Shown in pieces: positions 21,306 through 32,444 of a stretch of DNA of 64,000 nt. Below the pieces are notes generated by a model, which was given only the letters and a program-made list of their open reading frames with translations, did no database searches and was not told the origin of the DNA. The translations under genes were made by a program, and so were the position numbers. Location: positions 3,317,582-3,381,581 of the forward strand of contig OU744730.1 in assembly GCA_916613615.1 (NCBI GenBank), read 5' to 3'. Source of the stretch: Steromphala cineraria. Taxonomy: Eukaryota; Mollusca; Gastropoda; Trochida; Trochidae. How positions within the stretch are numbered: the stretch's first letter is position 1; each line of letters starts with the position of its first letter.

Positions 21306-22860
21306 TGTTCTTGGAGGTTGCATAATGATTGGTAATGTATCAAAGTCTCCCTGCAAGCCTCCTGTGGTCTGAATGCCCTAAGGCTATCTATCTTCACTTT
21401 GGAATAAAAGAAGAGCCGTCCCTTTGTATCTGCTGTTATCCGATATCAACTGCATGATTAAAGGAGGCATTACACCTCTTTCACGAGTTAATCCTCTGTT
21501 GTATTCATTAGCATTCTAAACATGAAAATTATCGTTTTTTCTTGCCCTTTACGTTTGAATTAGCTGTTTTTTATCACTTGGAAGATGAGGATTTTAAGCA
21601 GAAACATTGCCTTTAGAATAATTACTTGACAGATTGAACTCTTTTATGTTTTCAAACTTTTTTGAAAAAATTTCAATTGACTGAATATTGGTTTTGTTTT
21701 TGCTTATTTTGACAAATGATTTGAATTTATCAGTAATTTATGTCAATCCATTAAAAATCACAATTAAAATTAAGTTTTGAAACAATCTAAAATTATAGGT
21801 TAAGGTATAAAAACCATACAGTGCTAAACTTCAAGGGATGGAGGGAAAATAGTACAATTTTGGTTTTGTTGAAAATTAAAATGATACAATTATAAAAGCA
21901 AAACAAATCAAATTTATTATTTGAAATGTAAGCTTGGCTTGATATTGAATAAATAGGATTTGGCTATTCACTAGTGAAATTAAAAATTTAAACAAATTAT
22001 TGATAAAACTTTACATTTTTGCCAGTAAACAAAAGTGTTTTGCCTTCAAATTTTAATTCTTTTTTTTTTTATATCCATGTATTAAAGTTAAATCTTGATA
22101 CCTGCAAAATGCAAGGAAAATTTAAATTTTATTTGAAAAAATCAATATAAAATTATTTTTTTCATAAATACCTAATTTAACAAGATAAAAATCATTAATT
22201 ATCTTGTAGCTAAAAAGATGATAATCACAACTGAATTTGCTATATATTATTAATAAATATTTAAAAAATCTACACAAATTCCACCAATTTTATTAACCCT
22301 TTTCCTTTAAAGAAACAAATATTATTCCCTCATTGTGAAGTTATGATCATATTGATTGGCTTCTTAGATTGTTTAGGCATTATAAAACACATCAAGATCG
22401 CTTATACTGGATATGAAATACTTCAAATTATGAAAATTTAAATCTCAACCAGCCAGTCTCTTTACAAAAAGCAATGAAAAGCCAGTTGTCTCTACAAGAG
22501 AAATTTGTCTATGTGCACATATAATATTGATACATATATACACTCACATATATAGATATATATATACATAGCTTGTTTGTATTGTGTGAAGGCAGTGCTT
22601 GAGTAATTTTGATATACCATGTTTTGATTCGCCTTGTGAAGGCTAAAAACAAATGACATTATTTTCACACAATATTTATATCGGTCTCCTAGTCGAACTT
22701 GTCTGTGTGTCACAAAATGTGGCAAGAACCAAGTTCTCAAAAAAAAGTTTGCGATTGTAAGAATTCTGTGATTCCCTTAGATCGTGAAATACCATCTGTG
22801 CAAAAAAAGCAAAAAAATGTAAAAAAAAATATCACTTAGATTTGATTGTTAATTTCAATA

Positions 22861-22868
22861 CTACCTCA
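22861..22868 (+). promoter_or_regulatory. let-7 8-mer site 3
   Basis: AATACTACCTCAGTTGG gives ten contiguous matches to let-7 (TACTACCTCA). It shares the downstream GTTG with site 4. Confidence 0.8.
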
Positions 22869-22953
22869 GTTGGAAGTGGGTATTAGAATAGTCAGAATTT
22901 GCTGCACAAAGTGTTTATATTGATCCATCCTAATAAGAACCCTTGTTACATTT

Positions 22954-22960
22954 TACCTCA
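22954..22960 (+). promoter_or_regulatory. let-7 7-mer-A1 site (G8:U)
   Basis: TTTTACCTCAGG, 86 bases after 8-mer site 3. Confidence 0.5.
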
Positions 22961-23701
22961 GGATGTTTTTGTTACGTTTTGATACAGAACCATTTTCATG
23001 GACATTATATCAAATAGAACTAGAATTCTTGTTAGATTGAACACTATATGATGACAATGATTGGGAAATGCATGGGCCATGGGATATTTTGCACATTGAA
23101 TAAATAAATGGCCCATTATAATTTTGACGCTTACTATTGACATAAGGGCAATGGCCCTTTTCAAATTCAGAAACTTACTAAAATGGCCCATTGTCACGAT
23201 ATCAAAGAAAGGTACAAATCTATATAAGTCAGATTTAAATATTCATGTCTTATTTGACTTATGTATGTGTTCCCGAATCAAGTTTGAAGAGTTAACCCAT
23301 TTTCATATTACTTGACCTAGTTATTGTTCTTGCCCATCAAAGTGACCAAGTTTACCACCAACAACATCTTATCCACAAAAAATAGACAAAAAAGTTTATT
23401 TCACATCTTCATATAAGTCAAATATTTTTTTTTTATCCGGTTCTTATTAGGTTGAATGTATTCCCCGTACAAGCCGAACGTGACTGCTATATTTGTTATG
23501 AACAAAATAGCTGTTTTTTTGCACTTTCCTCCAAGTTTTGGGATGTGAAATTTTTTATTGAAATCAGCTAGTTGCATTCAGGGCTTTTTACGCTTGTTTT
23601 CGCATTTGTCCCGTCATGTCCAATGTGGTAACACATGTAAAACATGTGAAAGCAAGCCAGATTTTAGTAACGCTATTCGTATTCACGGTTATTGGACAGC
23701 A

Positions 23702-23708
23702 TACCTCA
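23702..23708 (+). promoter_or_regulatory. let-7 7-mer-A1 site
   Basis: CATACCTCATG: nucleotides 2-7 plus A. Confidence 0.45.
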
Positions 23709-23882
23709 TGATCTTGGCATCTGCCGCCTAGTTTGGCAAAAGTGTGTATATAGTTCCGTTAGCGCTATAGCTATGATGATTATAACTGTCGCGGGTACTA
23801 GCTGGAAATGTTGATAATATCATCGTCCGAACGATGAAGATTATGCGCTTTATATTATTGGCTTTTGCCTCGAGACCATAAA

Positions 23883-23890
23883 CTACCTCA
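23883..23890 (+). promoter_or_regulatory. let-7 8-mer site 4
   Basis: ATAAACTACCTCAGTTGCAG. The flanks resemble those of site 3 (ACTACCTCAGTTG). Confidence 0.8.
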
Positions 23891-23920
23891 GTTGCAGAAA
23901 AGTGGAGAGGAACGGCCGAA

Positions 23921-23962
23921 AGGGGCGGAGCTTAGATGGGGCGGGGCTTAATAGGGGTGGGG
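23921..23962 (+). promoter_or_regulatory. GC-box-like cluster
   Basis: Three G-rich boxes (AGGGGCGGAGC, TGGGGCGGGGC, AGGGGTGGGGC) lie within about 42 bases and match Sp1/KLF-type motifs. This is unusual in AT-rich DNA; the function is unknown. Confidence 0.45.
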
Positions 23963-24175
23963 CATTACCGCTGGTAGTCAACGCATTGTTTCTTGTGCCA
24001 CTATGCAAATATATTGGTTGGCTTATTCGGGCTTATGTATTACGCTCTTTTGTAGTGATTTTGATGAGCATTTCGGGCGGGTCTTGTTTGTGAGTATATA
24101 TTCGTTGTAGATAATGTTCTGCCGTCGCGGAACGGATCTCATAGAGACATGCTTGTTAACCGTTGCCACCATAGT

Positions 24176-24213
24176 TACCTCAATATCTTCAACCTGTTGC
24201 TATGGTTACCTCA
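24176..24213 (+). promoter_or_regulatory. Paired let-7 7-mer-A1 sites (24176, 24207)
   Basis: ATAGTTACCTCAAT and ATGGTTACCTCAAC form a direct repeat, with seeds 31 bases apart. That spacing is of the order known for cooperative let-7 sites, including the pair in nematode lin-41. Each has G:U at position 8. Confidence 0.55.
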
Positions 24214-24283
24214 ACATTTCACCCCAAGACCTAAAAGGACTTTTCGGTGAATATGTAACAGCATTTGTCGATCAATACCTTGT

Positions 24284-24290
24284 TACCTCA
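24284..24290 (+). promoter_or_regulatory. let-7 7-mer-A1 site (G8:U)
   Basis: TTGTTACCTCAAAG, same extended context as the pair upstream. Confidence 0.5.
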
Positions 24291-24447
24291 AAGGGGTTTC
24301 CTAGCCTTGCTATATGGATTTTGCTAGCATATTTGTATATTTAAAATATAAACCACTTTTGCCCTCAATAAGTCACAAAATTGTCACTTTGATATATGGA
24401 TATATATTCACATATATATTATGTACTCTCTAGGTGTAACCTTTGTT

Positions 24448-24454
24448 TACCTCA
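24448..24454 (+). promoter_or_regulatory. let-7 7-mer-A1 site, last before polyA signal
   Basis: TTGTTTACCTCATTC ends 12 bases before AATAAA. Confidence 0.5.
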
Positions 24455-24466
24455 TTCTGTTAGCAG

Positions 24467-24472
24467 AATAAA
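24467..24472 (+). terminator. Candidate lin-41 polyA signal
   Basis: AATAAA is followed by ATTTAACATTGTTTGTGTC, with CA cleavage options at about 24479 and a GT-rich downstream element. Its position right after the last of the let-7 cluster supports its use. Confidence 0.55.
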
Positions 24473-24490
24473 ATTTAACATTGTTTGTGT

Positions 24491-27400
24491 CACTATGACA
24501 ATTTTTTCAACTGTTAGATTTAGTCCATATATATATATATATCAAACAGTTTTAGTTTGAAGTCTTTTTAAGGTTAATCAGTATCAAAGAGTAATGGATA
24601 TTTATTCTGTTGCATCTATACAGATAATCAAAAACTTATCATTTCTTAACTTTAAATGTATGAAATTTTGTAAGTTCTTTTACAAAATGTTTTTGTATTA
24701 TCAATACAAGTCTTGTGGATTGAAGCTTTGTCAATTTAGCAATTATTAGTGTTAATTATGAAAAGAATGATTTCATTCCTTAAATTAATTATCTCTTTAA
24801 GCCATTTTTCTTTTGAGTATTTAAAAAAGCTGAAAATTTCATTTAAAAAAGCAATCTATGCAGCGATGCTACAGCTCTTCATGAAAAGAAGTTGATTTTT
24901 TTTCATGATTAAATCAAATTTAAAGATAGGATTATAAAAATATATTGAATATCAAGCTTTCTACAGTGCTTCTTATATTATATTTTATTTAAGAAACAAT
25001 TTTCTATTAGATTGTGTAAAATTATTTCTATTATGATTTCAATGCTGGATTTGTTTAGAAAATGTTAACTCTTGCTATGGGTAGCTCAATCGAGTCACAT
25101 GTATCAGTGAAATAAGCCAGTAGGCTTATGTGTAATGGTCCATGTTGCAATGGTAGTCATGTAGATCAAGCTGCTGTTTTGCTTATATGTGCCTCAACTA
25201 CAGCTCAACCAACCCGTAATGAACTTGGCTGGGATGATACATAATTTTCGATGGATACTCAAAAGATTGTGTACAAAATGATTTTGATATAGTTTGATAC
25301 GATTGTGTATCATTATTAAACCCTATTGTATCTAGATGTTTTGTGATTCACATCACTTGGTGAAATACACTACTCATCTGTTGGTGTATTGGAATACATA
25401 TCTCTCTGTGTATTGCAATATCACATTCTGTTTATTTGTGATACACAACATTGCATTATGTATTATTCCAGTCCAAGAAGCAAATGATTCTGCTACCTCT
25501 GCATATTGTGTGTTCTCCAAAATGGAGCTTTACTTGTACTATTTGTTAACTCTCTTTGACCTCAATACTTGATCTTTTAATAATTTACATCAGCTGATCA
25601 TTGTGGTCATATTCCGGATCCTTAGCAGTCATTGATTCTTGATCCAATGTTGATCCTAGTTGATCATCAGAGGGCGTCAATTTGGCATATACTGAGCAGG
25701 TTGGACCCTTTGCAAGGGTAAAAGTATCCTACCTACTAAACTTTTAAGCGATACCAAGACAAAAATTCAAAGGAGTGCCCCTAGGAAAACACAATGATCA
25801 GTTTCATATATGGTTTGTTTAACCCCTCATTGCCAAAATAGTACAGCACCAGGGTTGTTAAAAATCAATAGCTCAGTTTTATTCTGTGAACATTGTACCA
25901 CATTGAAAGATTTAACCTTAACCCCTGTGGTGCCACAGGCTGATATGAAATCAAAATGCTATGTTACAAGATGATGGTTAATTGATGTTATAACAAATGA
26001 CACAGGAACATGGAAGTATTTGTGTTATACATGTAATTATTACCCTGTTCTTTAAGAACAATATTTGGCAAAAATGACACTTTTGTCGTTGAAAAATATA
26101 TGTCTGTGTGGTTTTAGAGATTAGATGAGATAGTTAATTAGTGATTTGGTTTTCAAAATCTTTGTTGTGATACTTAAAGAGTTCTGCTCAATGTTAATTA
26201 AGAAAAATGTTGATGTTAGAAACAAAATCTAATTTGACATTTTTTGTGAACTGTTTTCTTCAGTGAGGTAAAACTGTTGTTTAGAGAACCTCCTTTCAAG
26301 TTATTTCCCTAATCTGTAAGGTTATATTGTTGTAAGATAAAAATTGAGATTTTTAATGTATGTGCTTGTGTACCTAAATCCATCATGAAAGAAAACTGAT
26401 ATTTGAGTTTGAGAATTATTTCAAGTCGATTAAATTTAATGGCAGCAGAGGAGATTATGAAATATTTAAAAATCAGGTTTTATGAAAAGGCAGTCATAGG
26501 CGAAGAATAAAATCAACATTGTTAATTGTTCATTCACATGTAAACAATATTAAATGGCAACGATGATGTTTTTGGTAGGAATTCTTTGAAGTTATATGAA
26601 TTGTGAAAAGAGTAGGTTTATTGCCTGAAATCAAAGTACTTTCTTGGCAGATACATTTAGAATGGAAATATAAAAAAATTCTCTGAGGAGTGAAAGTAAC
26701 AAATTGAATTTCCAAAAAGTTTTCATTACTCTTCATGCAAGTTCTTTAATCAAGTTTGTAATTCAAGTTTTCGCTCATTTTGGCAGCACCTTTACAACTT
26801 GTAATTTCCATTTTTTTACTAAGCTTTTTAATAGTTTGCTAGCATTTGTTTCAGTACATTTTTTCATTTTCACTTTAAAGATATTTACATTTGGTCACTG
26901 CATGTGCAAAACTTTATGAATGTAAACCATCCAATTTGCTTATTACACACTTCTGTTATAGTGTGTATTCAAATGACTTATAGGTATATTCATGATTTCA
27001 ACAATGGATAATTTTCTCTTTCATACAATTTCTAATTATGAACTTGATGAAATGTGAATGTTACTGAACTCAAATAAGAATTGTAGTTATTGTATTATTG
27101 GTATAAGCTGTAATTTTTGATTGTTAATAATTATTCTAGGCATCCAAAAAAATCAAATATTGACAAATTGAGTGATTGAAGTTTGCTTCACCTTTTGTGA
27201 CCTATTTACAATTTGCTTTGTATAAAGAGCAATCACAATTTTAGTAATAATCCCCATATTGTGAAATCGGTAGAGAATTGAGTATTTTCCATAAGATAAT
27301 GTTTACATTAAATTCGATTTGAACAACATTGTCCAGATTTATAGCTAATTATTTTTGTGATGTTTGTGCTGTTAATTACTTTTACATTTGTGAGATCACT

Positions 27401-28566
27401 TTGGCCAGTATAATGATAATTTCTATTATCATGTTTTTTTTCAAGCACTTTTTTCATTATTGTATCACAATTTTGCTTTTTTCACTATACACTGGCTTTC
27501 AACAACTTAGCTTTTATATTTGGCTGTCAACAAAACCATTGACAATTTGGCCTAGCCAGACCTTAGCTTGAAAATCACCATATTTGCTGGTAGAAACATT
27601 GATGTATATCATAATATATTTGGGTTCTTTTAGTTGGCAGCAGTCCCAGAGAATAAGAGTAGAGTCATATTCTCTCTAAATTTTAGCAAAGTGCTTCGGA
27701 ATTGAAAATTGTAAAATTTCTAATGGTGCTGCCATAGGCAGGACCTAGGACCTCATCAATAGTATCTATCAGCAAAGCGAGACCAGCGACTACTGTATTC
27801 AACATATTAATCATTAGACCCTTCTATTTTCTGCTTGTTGGACAAACTTAAGTACAGGATGCAATTTCTGAACTAACAGTCCATTCCATATTTATTTACA
27901 CCAAAATCTATCTTCTCAAACAACTGTTGATTATGAGTATTTTCGGCCATTTTGTTTTTATGACAGATGACAATTAATTTTGCTGTCAGAATGAAAAAAA
28001 TGTGAGCCTTAAACTCTGATTCATACCTAGTATGATCATGTATCATTTTTACTTACTCTAAAAGGAACATTTTAAATGATTCCCCTACAATGAGTAAGGT
28101 TCAGCGTGTTTATTATGTTGAATACAGTTAGTATTTGGTCTGACAATGGTATTCTGCTGTATTTTTTAATGGCAGGTGTTTGATATCCTATTTATCAACG
28201 TCAATATTTGTTGATTGCAAATCACGTTAAAATTGTGAGCCCATTTTCATCTGAGTATCTTTGAATTAAAGCTGGGTTTTCCAAGTTTAATCCAAGCTGC
28301 TAAGAAAATATGATTTGATCTGCAGTGGGTTTATATTAATAACAATATGTCATATTACAAGGATAAGTTTTGCTTGAGCCTAAACTTGTAAAATGTGTGA
28401 TTGTACCATTTGAGCCATGTCATATGAATGTACTAGATTCTAAACTTGCTTATGTGAAGCCCAGCTTAAATTGTGTTTTTGAAAGCATGTGCTATTTTTA
28501 GATTCCAAGTTTGCTATTTTCTCGATATTTGAATTTTAGTCATTGGTGTGACATATTATGACAGAT
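24491..28566. other. Intergenic, nothing supported
   Basis: AT-rich sequence without long repeats. One let-7-like 7-mer (CTACCTC, 25493) lies here and is taken as background, or as part of a longer isoform. Frames of 60-80 codons have no recognisable content. Confidence 0.4.
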
Positions 28567-28665
28567 GAAAATGGGATGTTATGTTTTGTGACGTGTGACG
28601 TTTTACACCCGGTTGCCAGTGTATATGGCTATAAATGAGAATGGGTATCGGTGAGGTAGTCAGAC
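28567..28665 (+). promoter_or_regulatory. Candidate TATA-type core promoter
   Basis: TGTGACGTGTGACG (CRE-like, about 28588) is followed by GGCTATAAATGAG (TATA at about 28629) and AGTCAGACG, an initiator-like TCAGA about 30 bases further. No reading frame that I recognise follows, so it could begin a non-coding or spliced transcript, or be chance. Confidence 0.25.
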
Positions 28666-29203
28666 GACTTGCCTATATTCCATGTTGGAATGAAATAATG
28701 ATTATTTTGTCATAATCAATCGTGATTTGCTCAGGAGATTGCAAAAATATGGGTGATTGTCGGTTTGAACTTTGTGCTGTTGCCAGGTTGGATGGAAAGT
28801 TGAATTCCTCTTGTTGAATACGTCTCAGCACTCTGTCAGGTTGCCATGTAAACCAATCCGTTGCCATGACAGCAAAATTTTGATCCAAAGAATGATAAAG
28901 AAATTAAATGCCTTTAATTCAGACATCAAAAGGGGAAAAGTGTTCGGCAACTTTAGGCGCCCTGAGCTGACAGAGGGTTAAGGCAACATTCAGAATGCTT
29001 GTCGTAAGTCCAACATTAGGTGACATTATCCAGGTACTTGCCAAGCTTTTCTCTAACATATTTTTTCAGCGTAGTCTATTTCTGTAGGAGTGTTTTCTGA
29101 TTGAATCAAGGATGACAAGTTCTTTCAGGGAGTGATGTTCACATTATGATTGTAAAAGGAACTTGTCATTTTGATGATTGTTATATATTTGTACTGTTAC
29201 CAT

Positions 29204-30497
29204 CAGGGCTGAAAGGTTCCCCGAGCACACAGTGTTCCAGTCACTTGCTGGTTACTCTCGGATACCTTATGTAGAGTACTTGATTAGAACTTGGCTAGTA
29301 TATTTCATGAATGACGAGGTCGCAAAGCCTACTCTGCTTGTGTCATCGCAGAAGTTCTTAAATTTTGAGGACTGGGCTACTTTTTGAACCTTTGGAAACT
29401 ATTTTGAGCATTGTAGAGCATTGTTAATATCAAACAAAATGTTTGTCTTGTATTGTCTGAAACATCAATTTCAATACTGTTATGTCAGTGTCAATCTCAA
29501 ACAAAATTTGTATGAGTACTCCAAGTATCATCATACAAAAATTGCCAGTACTGTATAATTAACAAGTACTCAAGACCAATATTTAAATGTGACATTTGAC
29601 TTTGAACTCCTATGAACTCAAAGTATTTTGGTAACGTTTAAGTATTCAAACTTTAAATAGTACTTCATTTAAGAACTCCAGAAAAATCAAAAACCTCCTG
29701 GAAACTTGTGTGATCTTTCCAGTAACATTCAAAGAGTACTGTGTAATTGACATGGGTATTTAATTTATGCAGTCAACCACCTAAGTGACATCATGATTGA
29801 GTTGAGTACTTAATCAGTACTTACATCTTACAAGGACTCCTGTTAAAGATTTGAGTATTTTTGTATTATCTTACAAATACTCTTAAAAAATTGAGAAATC
29901 AAAAATTTCCTGTAACAAGTACACAGTAATGTCATTCAAGTACTCGTATTCAAATATTTCCTGTAATATCATGTAACATCATCAAGTTACTCCCGGTATC
30001 TAACTTTGAGCATTACTGTAACATCAAATAAGTACCGGTACTTGGATACAAGGTTCTCATGTTTACATTTTGAGTTTTCATGTAACATCAAACAAGTACT
30101 CAGTACTGTCAAACAACTTAAAAAAATTATGTGACATCTAACAAGTACTCAGTTTATGTCACATGTCAAACAAGTATTCATTGACTACTTACATAAATAT
30201 CCTGTAATATCAAATAAGTACTCAGTAATGACAAATTTTTTCAGTAATGTCAAACAAGTACTCTTTAATAACTTGTGAAATTATCCTATGACATCAAACA
30301 AGTACTTGGTTTATGGAACATGTCATCCTACAAGTATTCTTTGATTACTTACACAATTAACCTGTGACATCAAACAAGTACTTGGTCAATGTAATATGTT
30401 GTCATCCTACAAGTATTCTTTGATTACTTACACAAACATCAAACAATTACTCAGTAATGTCGTGAAGTAGTCAAGTACTGGGAACCTCTCAGCCCTG
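29204..30497. mobile_element. hAT-like non-autonomous TIR element (1294 bp)
   Basis: It begins CAGGGCTGAAAGGTTCC and ends GGAACCTCTCAGCCCTG: 17-bp inverted termini with one mismatch, and the CAGGG start typical of hAT elements. From about 29510 to 30480 the inside is a degenerate array around CAAACAAGTACTCAGTAATG, like the subterminal transposase-binding repeats of hAT MITEs. There is no transposase frame. An 8-bp target duplication is not evident (GTTACCAT left, TTATGAGT right), which suggests age. Confidence 0.7.
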
Positions 30498-31920
30498 TTA
30501 TGAGTGTTGCATTGATGTGTATTCTGTCTTCTCTAAGTGACTGTAGCCTTCCGGACTGACTCTATCGTTATCTCGTATACGCTCTATACTACACATTGTT
30601 ATTGGTTTGGGGCTGTGGTCAGAATTCATACATGGTTGATTAATGTCACTTTTTTAAATTAATTATTTTTGGAATTTATGAATTTTATTTTTTGAAAATA
30701 TTCTTTGTATTATATTGGTAACTTTGAGTAGTACTAAAATTATATTTCGAAATATACTGTATAAAAGAAGTTTAGGACCACCATGATTGTTTATACAAGA
30801 TGTTCTTGAGGTCATTTTACAATCCATATGATGCTTAGATATTTGATGCTATGGTGGTTGTAAACCTTTATGGCTGAATTATTTTGCTTTCAGATTAACC
30901 TGATTTGAGTTTAATTGAATGATGGTATTAAACTGAGGTTAAAAGGATTTGTTCAAGATTAATAGTTTTTTATGTTGGATTGAATAACTTAATTTCTTTG
31001 GCTAATGAATGTTAATCATCAATGGATACTTATCATAGAATTATTTTCTATGTCTTATCAAAATAAATTCTTTCTAGATTCTTCAATTTTGATCATCAAA
31101 GGAACAAAGGTAATGGTCATTTTTCAAGCAATTTCATTTACATTGATTTTATTAAGTTTTATTTGATAAATTTCTTGACCTATGACCCATCATTTAGCCA
31201 AGTGCGAGTTCTGATCGGAGCCCCGCCAACTATACTCAGGGGGGAAAGCGTATGTGATGCGATGTTTCCGAATGTATATGTATATGTGCAGCTAACTCCG
31301 TGAATAGTTTAGAAACGCCTTCAGGCGATTGGTTAGTTTGCCTCTGCGCTGTGTTTAACTATAGAATCACACGCTTCTCGCAAATGGTGCAAATTATGCG
31401 CAGTTTGGCAATGTTTTCTAATGATTATCGCATGATGAATAAAGAATTGCTAAGCAGTGTAATTTTCTTGTTTTGTTGTGATTTATGTTAGAAGTTGAAA
31501 CTTGAATAGTTTTTATCCCACCGGTATATAATACTGTTGGATAGTGTCATCACCCTGTCTGATTCTCCATATTCATTTAGTTTCTGAAGCAGAACTATAA
31601 GCTCAATGAAACTTGGAACGTGGATCAATGATCATGTGAAGATTTGCCTTTTCGGAATCTCAACTTCTTGGAATTTTATTTTGGAGATTTTAATAGAAAC
31701 ATATCTCAGAATCACATTCCAAGAGCAAAACTCAGTAACTATAACTCAATGTAACTTGGTATTTGTATTAATGGACATGTGTCGATGGTTTTTTTTGAGA
31801 TTTCAAATTCTTCAGATGATAATCTTATATTCTATGTATTGAGGACCTGTGGGATAGTGGATGAGCAGATCATCTACTAAGGACTAAGGTCGGGCTATCC
31901 GTGTCCGAGGAATAAAAAAG
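30498..31920. other. Non-coding, nothing supported
   Basis: A GC-richer island at about 31200-31460 stands out from AT-rich flanks (GCGAGTTCTGATCGGAG, AACGCCTTCAGGCGATTGG). It ends with AATAAAG (31439) and a T/G-rich stretch, but no gene is recognised. Confidence 0.35.
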
Positions 31921-31934
31921 TAAAAACATTGTCT

Positions 31935-32024
31935 CTATCGGGGTTTGAACCAAAAGTTTTCGATATAGCTAGGAGTAGGTAACTCTAGTGTACCAATCGT
32001 TATACATGATCGCCGTTAAACGGT
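31935..32024 (-). pseudogene. tRNA-like relic
   Basis: On the minus strand GGTTCAAACCC is a perfect Pol III B box, with GGCGATCATG...TTGGTACACTAG upstream. The distance and stems do not give a normal cloverleaf. A tRNA-derived repeat or decayed tRNA is likely. Confidence 0.35.
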
Positions 32025-32444
32025 ATTCGACTGTAATTTTCTGTGCTTAACTGGTAAATCAACATGCAATTAGGCTGGTTTGCATTCAGACCGTGACCAA
32101 GAGGATACCCAAGCTCGATCGAACCCTGATAGGGCCAATATTTTTACTATTTTATACCTCAGAGCATTGTCTATTTTAATCAGTGAGCAAATTTGGTGTG
32201 TCTCAATCTGTGATGGATTTTGAAAGTGAGAAGTGTGCAATGGAGTTTCGGCCCTTGGTCGGAATTTCAGACTCTGATTTTCGGAAATGTTCAGAGCTTT
32301 ACTGTTTGGGATTTTGATGACTGTCTTTTTTGTTATCGAATGTCCTAAGGCTGCCAAATGTGTTATGAAAGAACTTTAAAAAACTGGTATGTGATAATCA
32401 AACCACCTATTTGATAAAACCATTAAGGTATGATATTTATGTAT
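32025..32444. other. Non-coding
   Basis: No supported feature. A 95-codon minus-strand frame (32070-32357) is not recognised. Confidence 0.35.

Larger units (their letters stand above)
18799..24490 (+). other. Probable 3' UTR of lin-41 (about 5.7 kb)
   Basis: After the stop codon there is no supported reading frame and no MITE or long tandem array until 24.5 kb. let-7 seed matches occur throughout and cease just before AATAAA (24467), followed by a GT-rich stretch (TTGTTTGTGTC). This pattern is the evidence that the block is one transcribed 3' UTR. It also contains two 21-G runs, a GC-box-like patch at 23921 and an RFX-type palindrome at 19998. Small frames inside (for example 23902-24093 and 24114-24344) are not thought to be coding. 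Shorter isoforms ending earlier are possible. Confidence 0.65.

Noticed and set aside
23902..24344. Two small frames (63 and 76 codons) inside the 3' UTR
   Set aside because: No domain, and they coincide with GC boxes and let-7 sites; chance frames in a GC-richer patch.
25493..25499. Further let-7 7-mer (CTACCTC) as part of the lin-41 3' UTR
   Set aside because: It lies 1 kb after the likely polyA signal, as a single 7-mer followed by T; treated as background unless a longer isoform exists.
28652..28659. TGAGGTAG, the let-7 seed itself, as a let-7 gene
   Set aside because: The bases after the seed (TCAGACGACTTG) do not match let-7 and no precursor hairpin is visible. The same octamer at about 1088 lies in gag.
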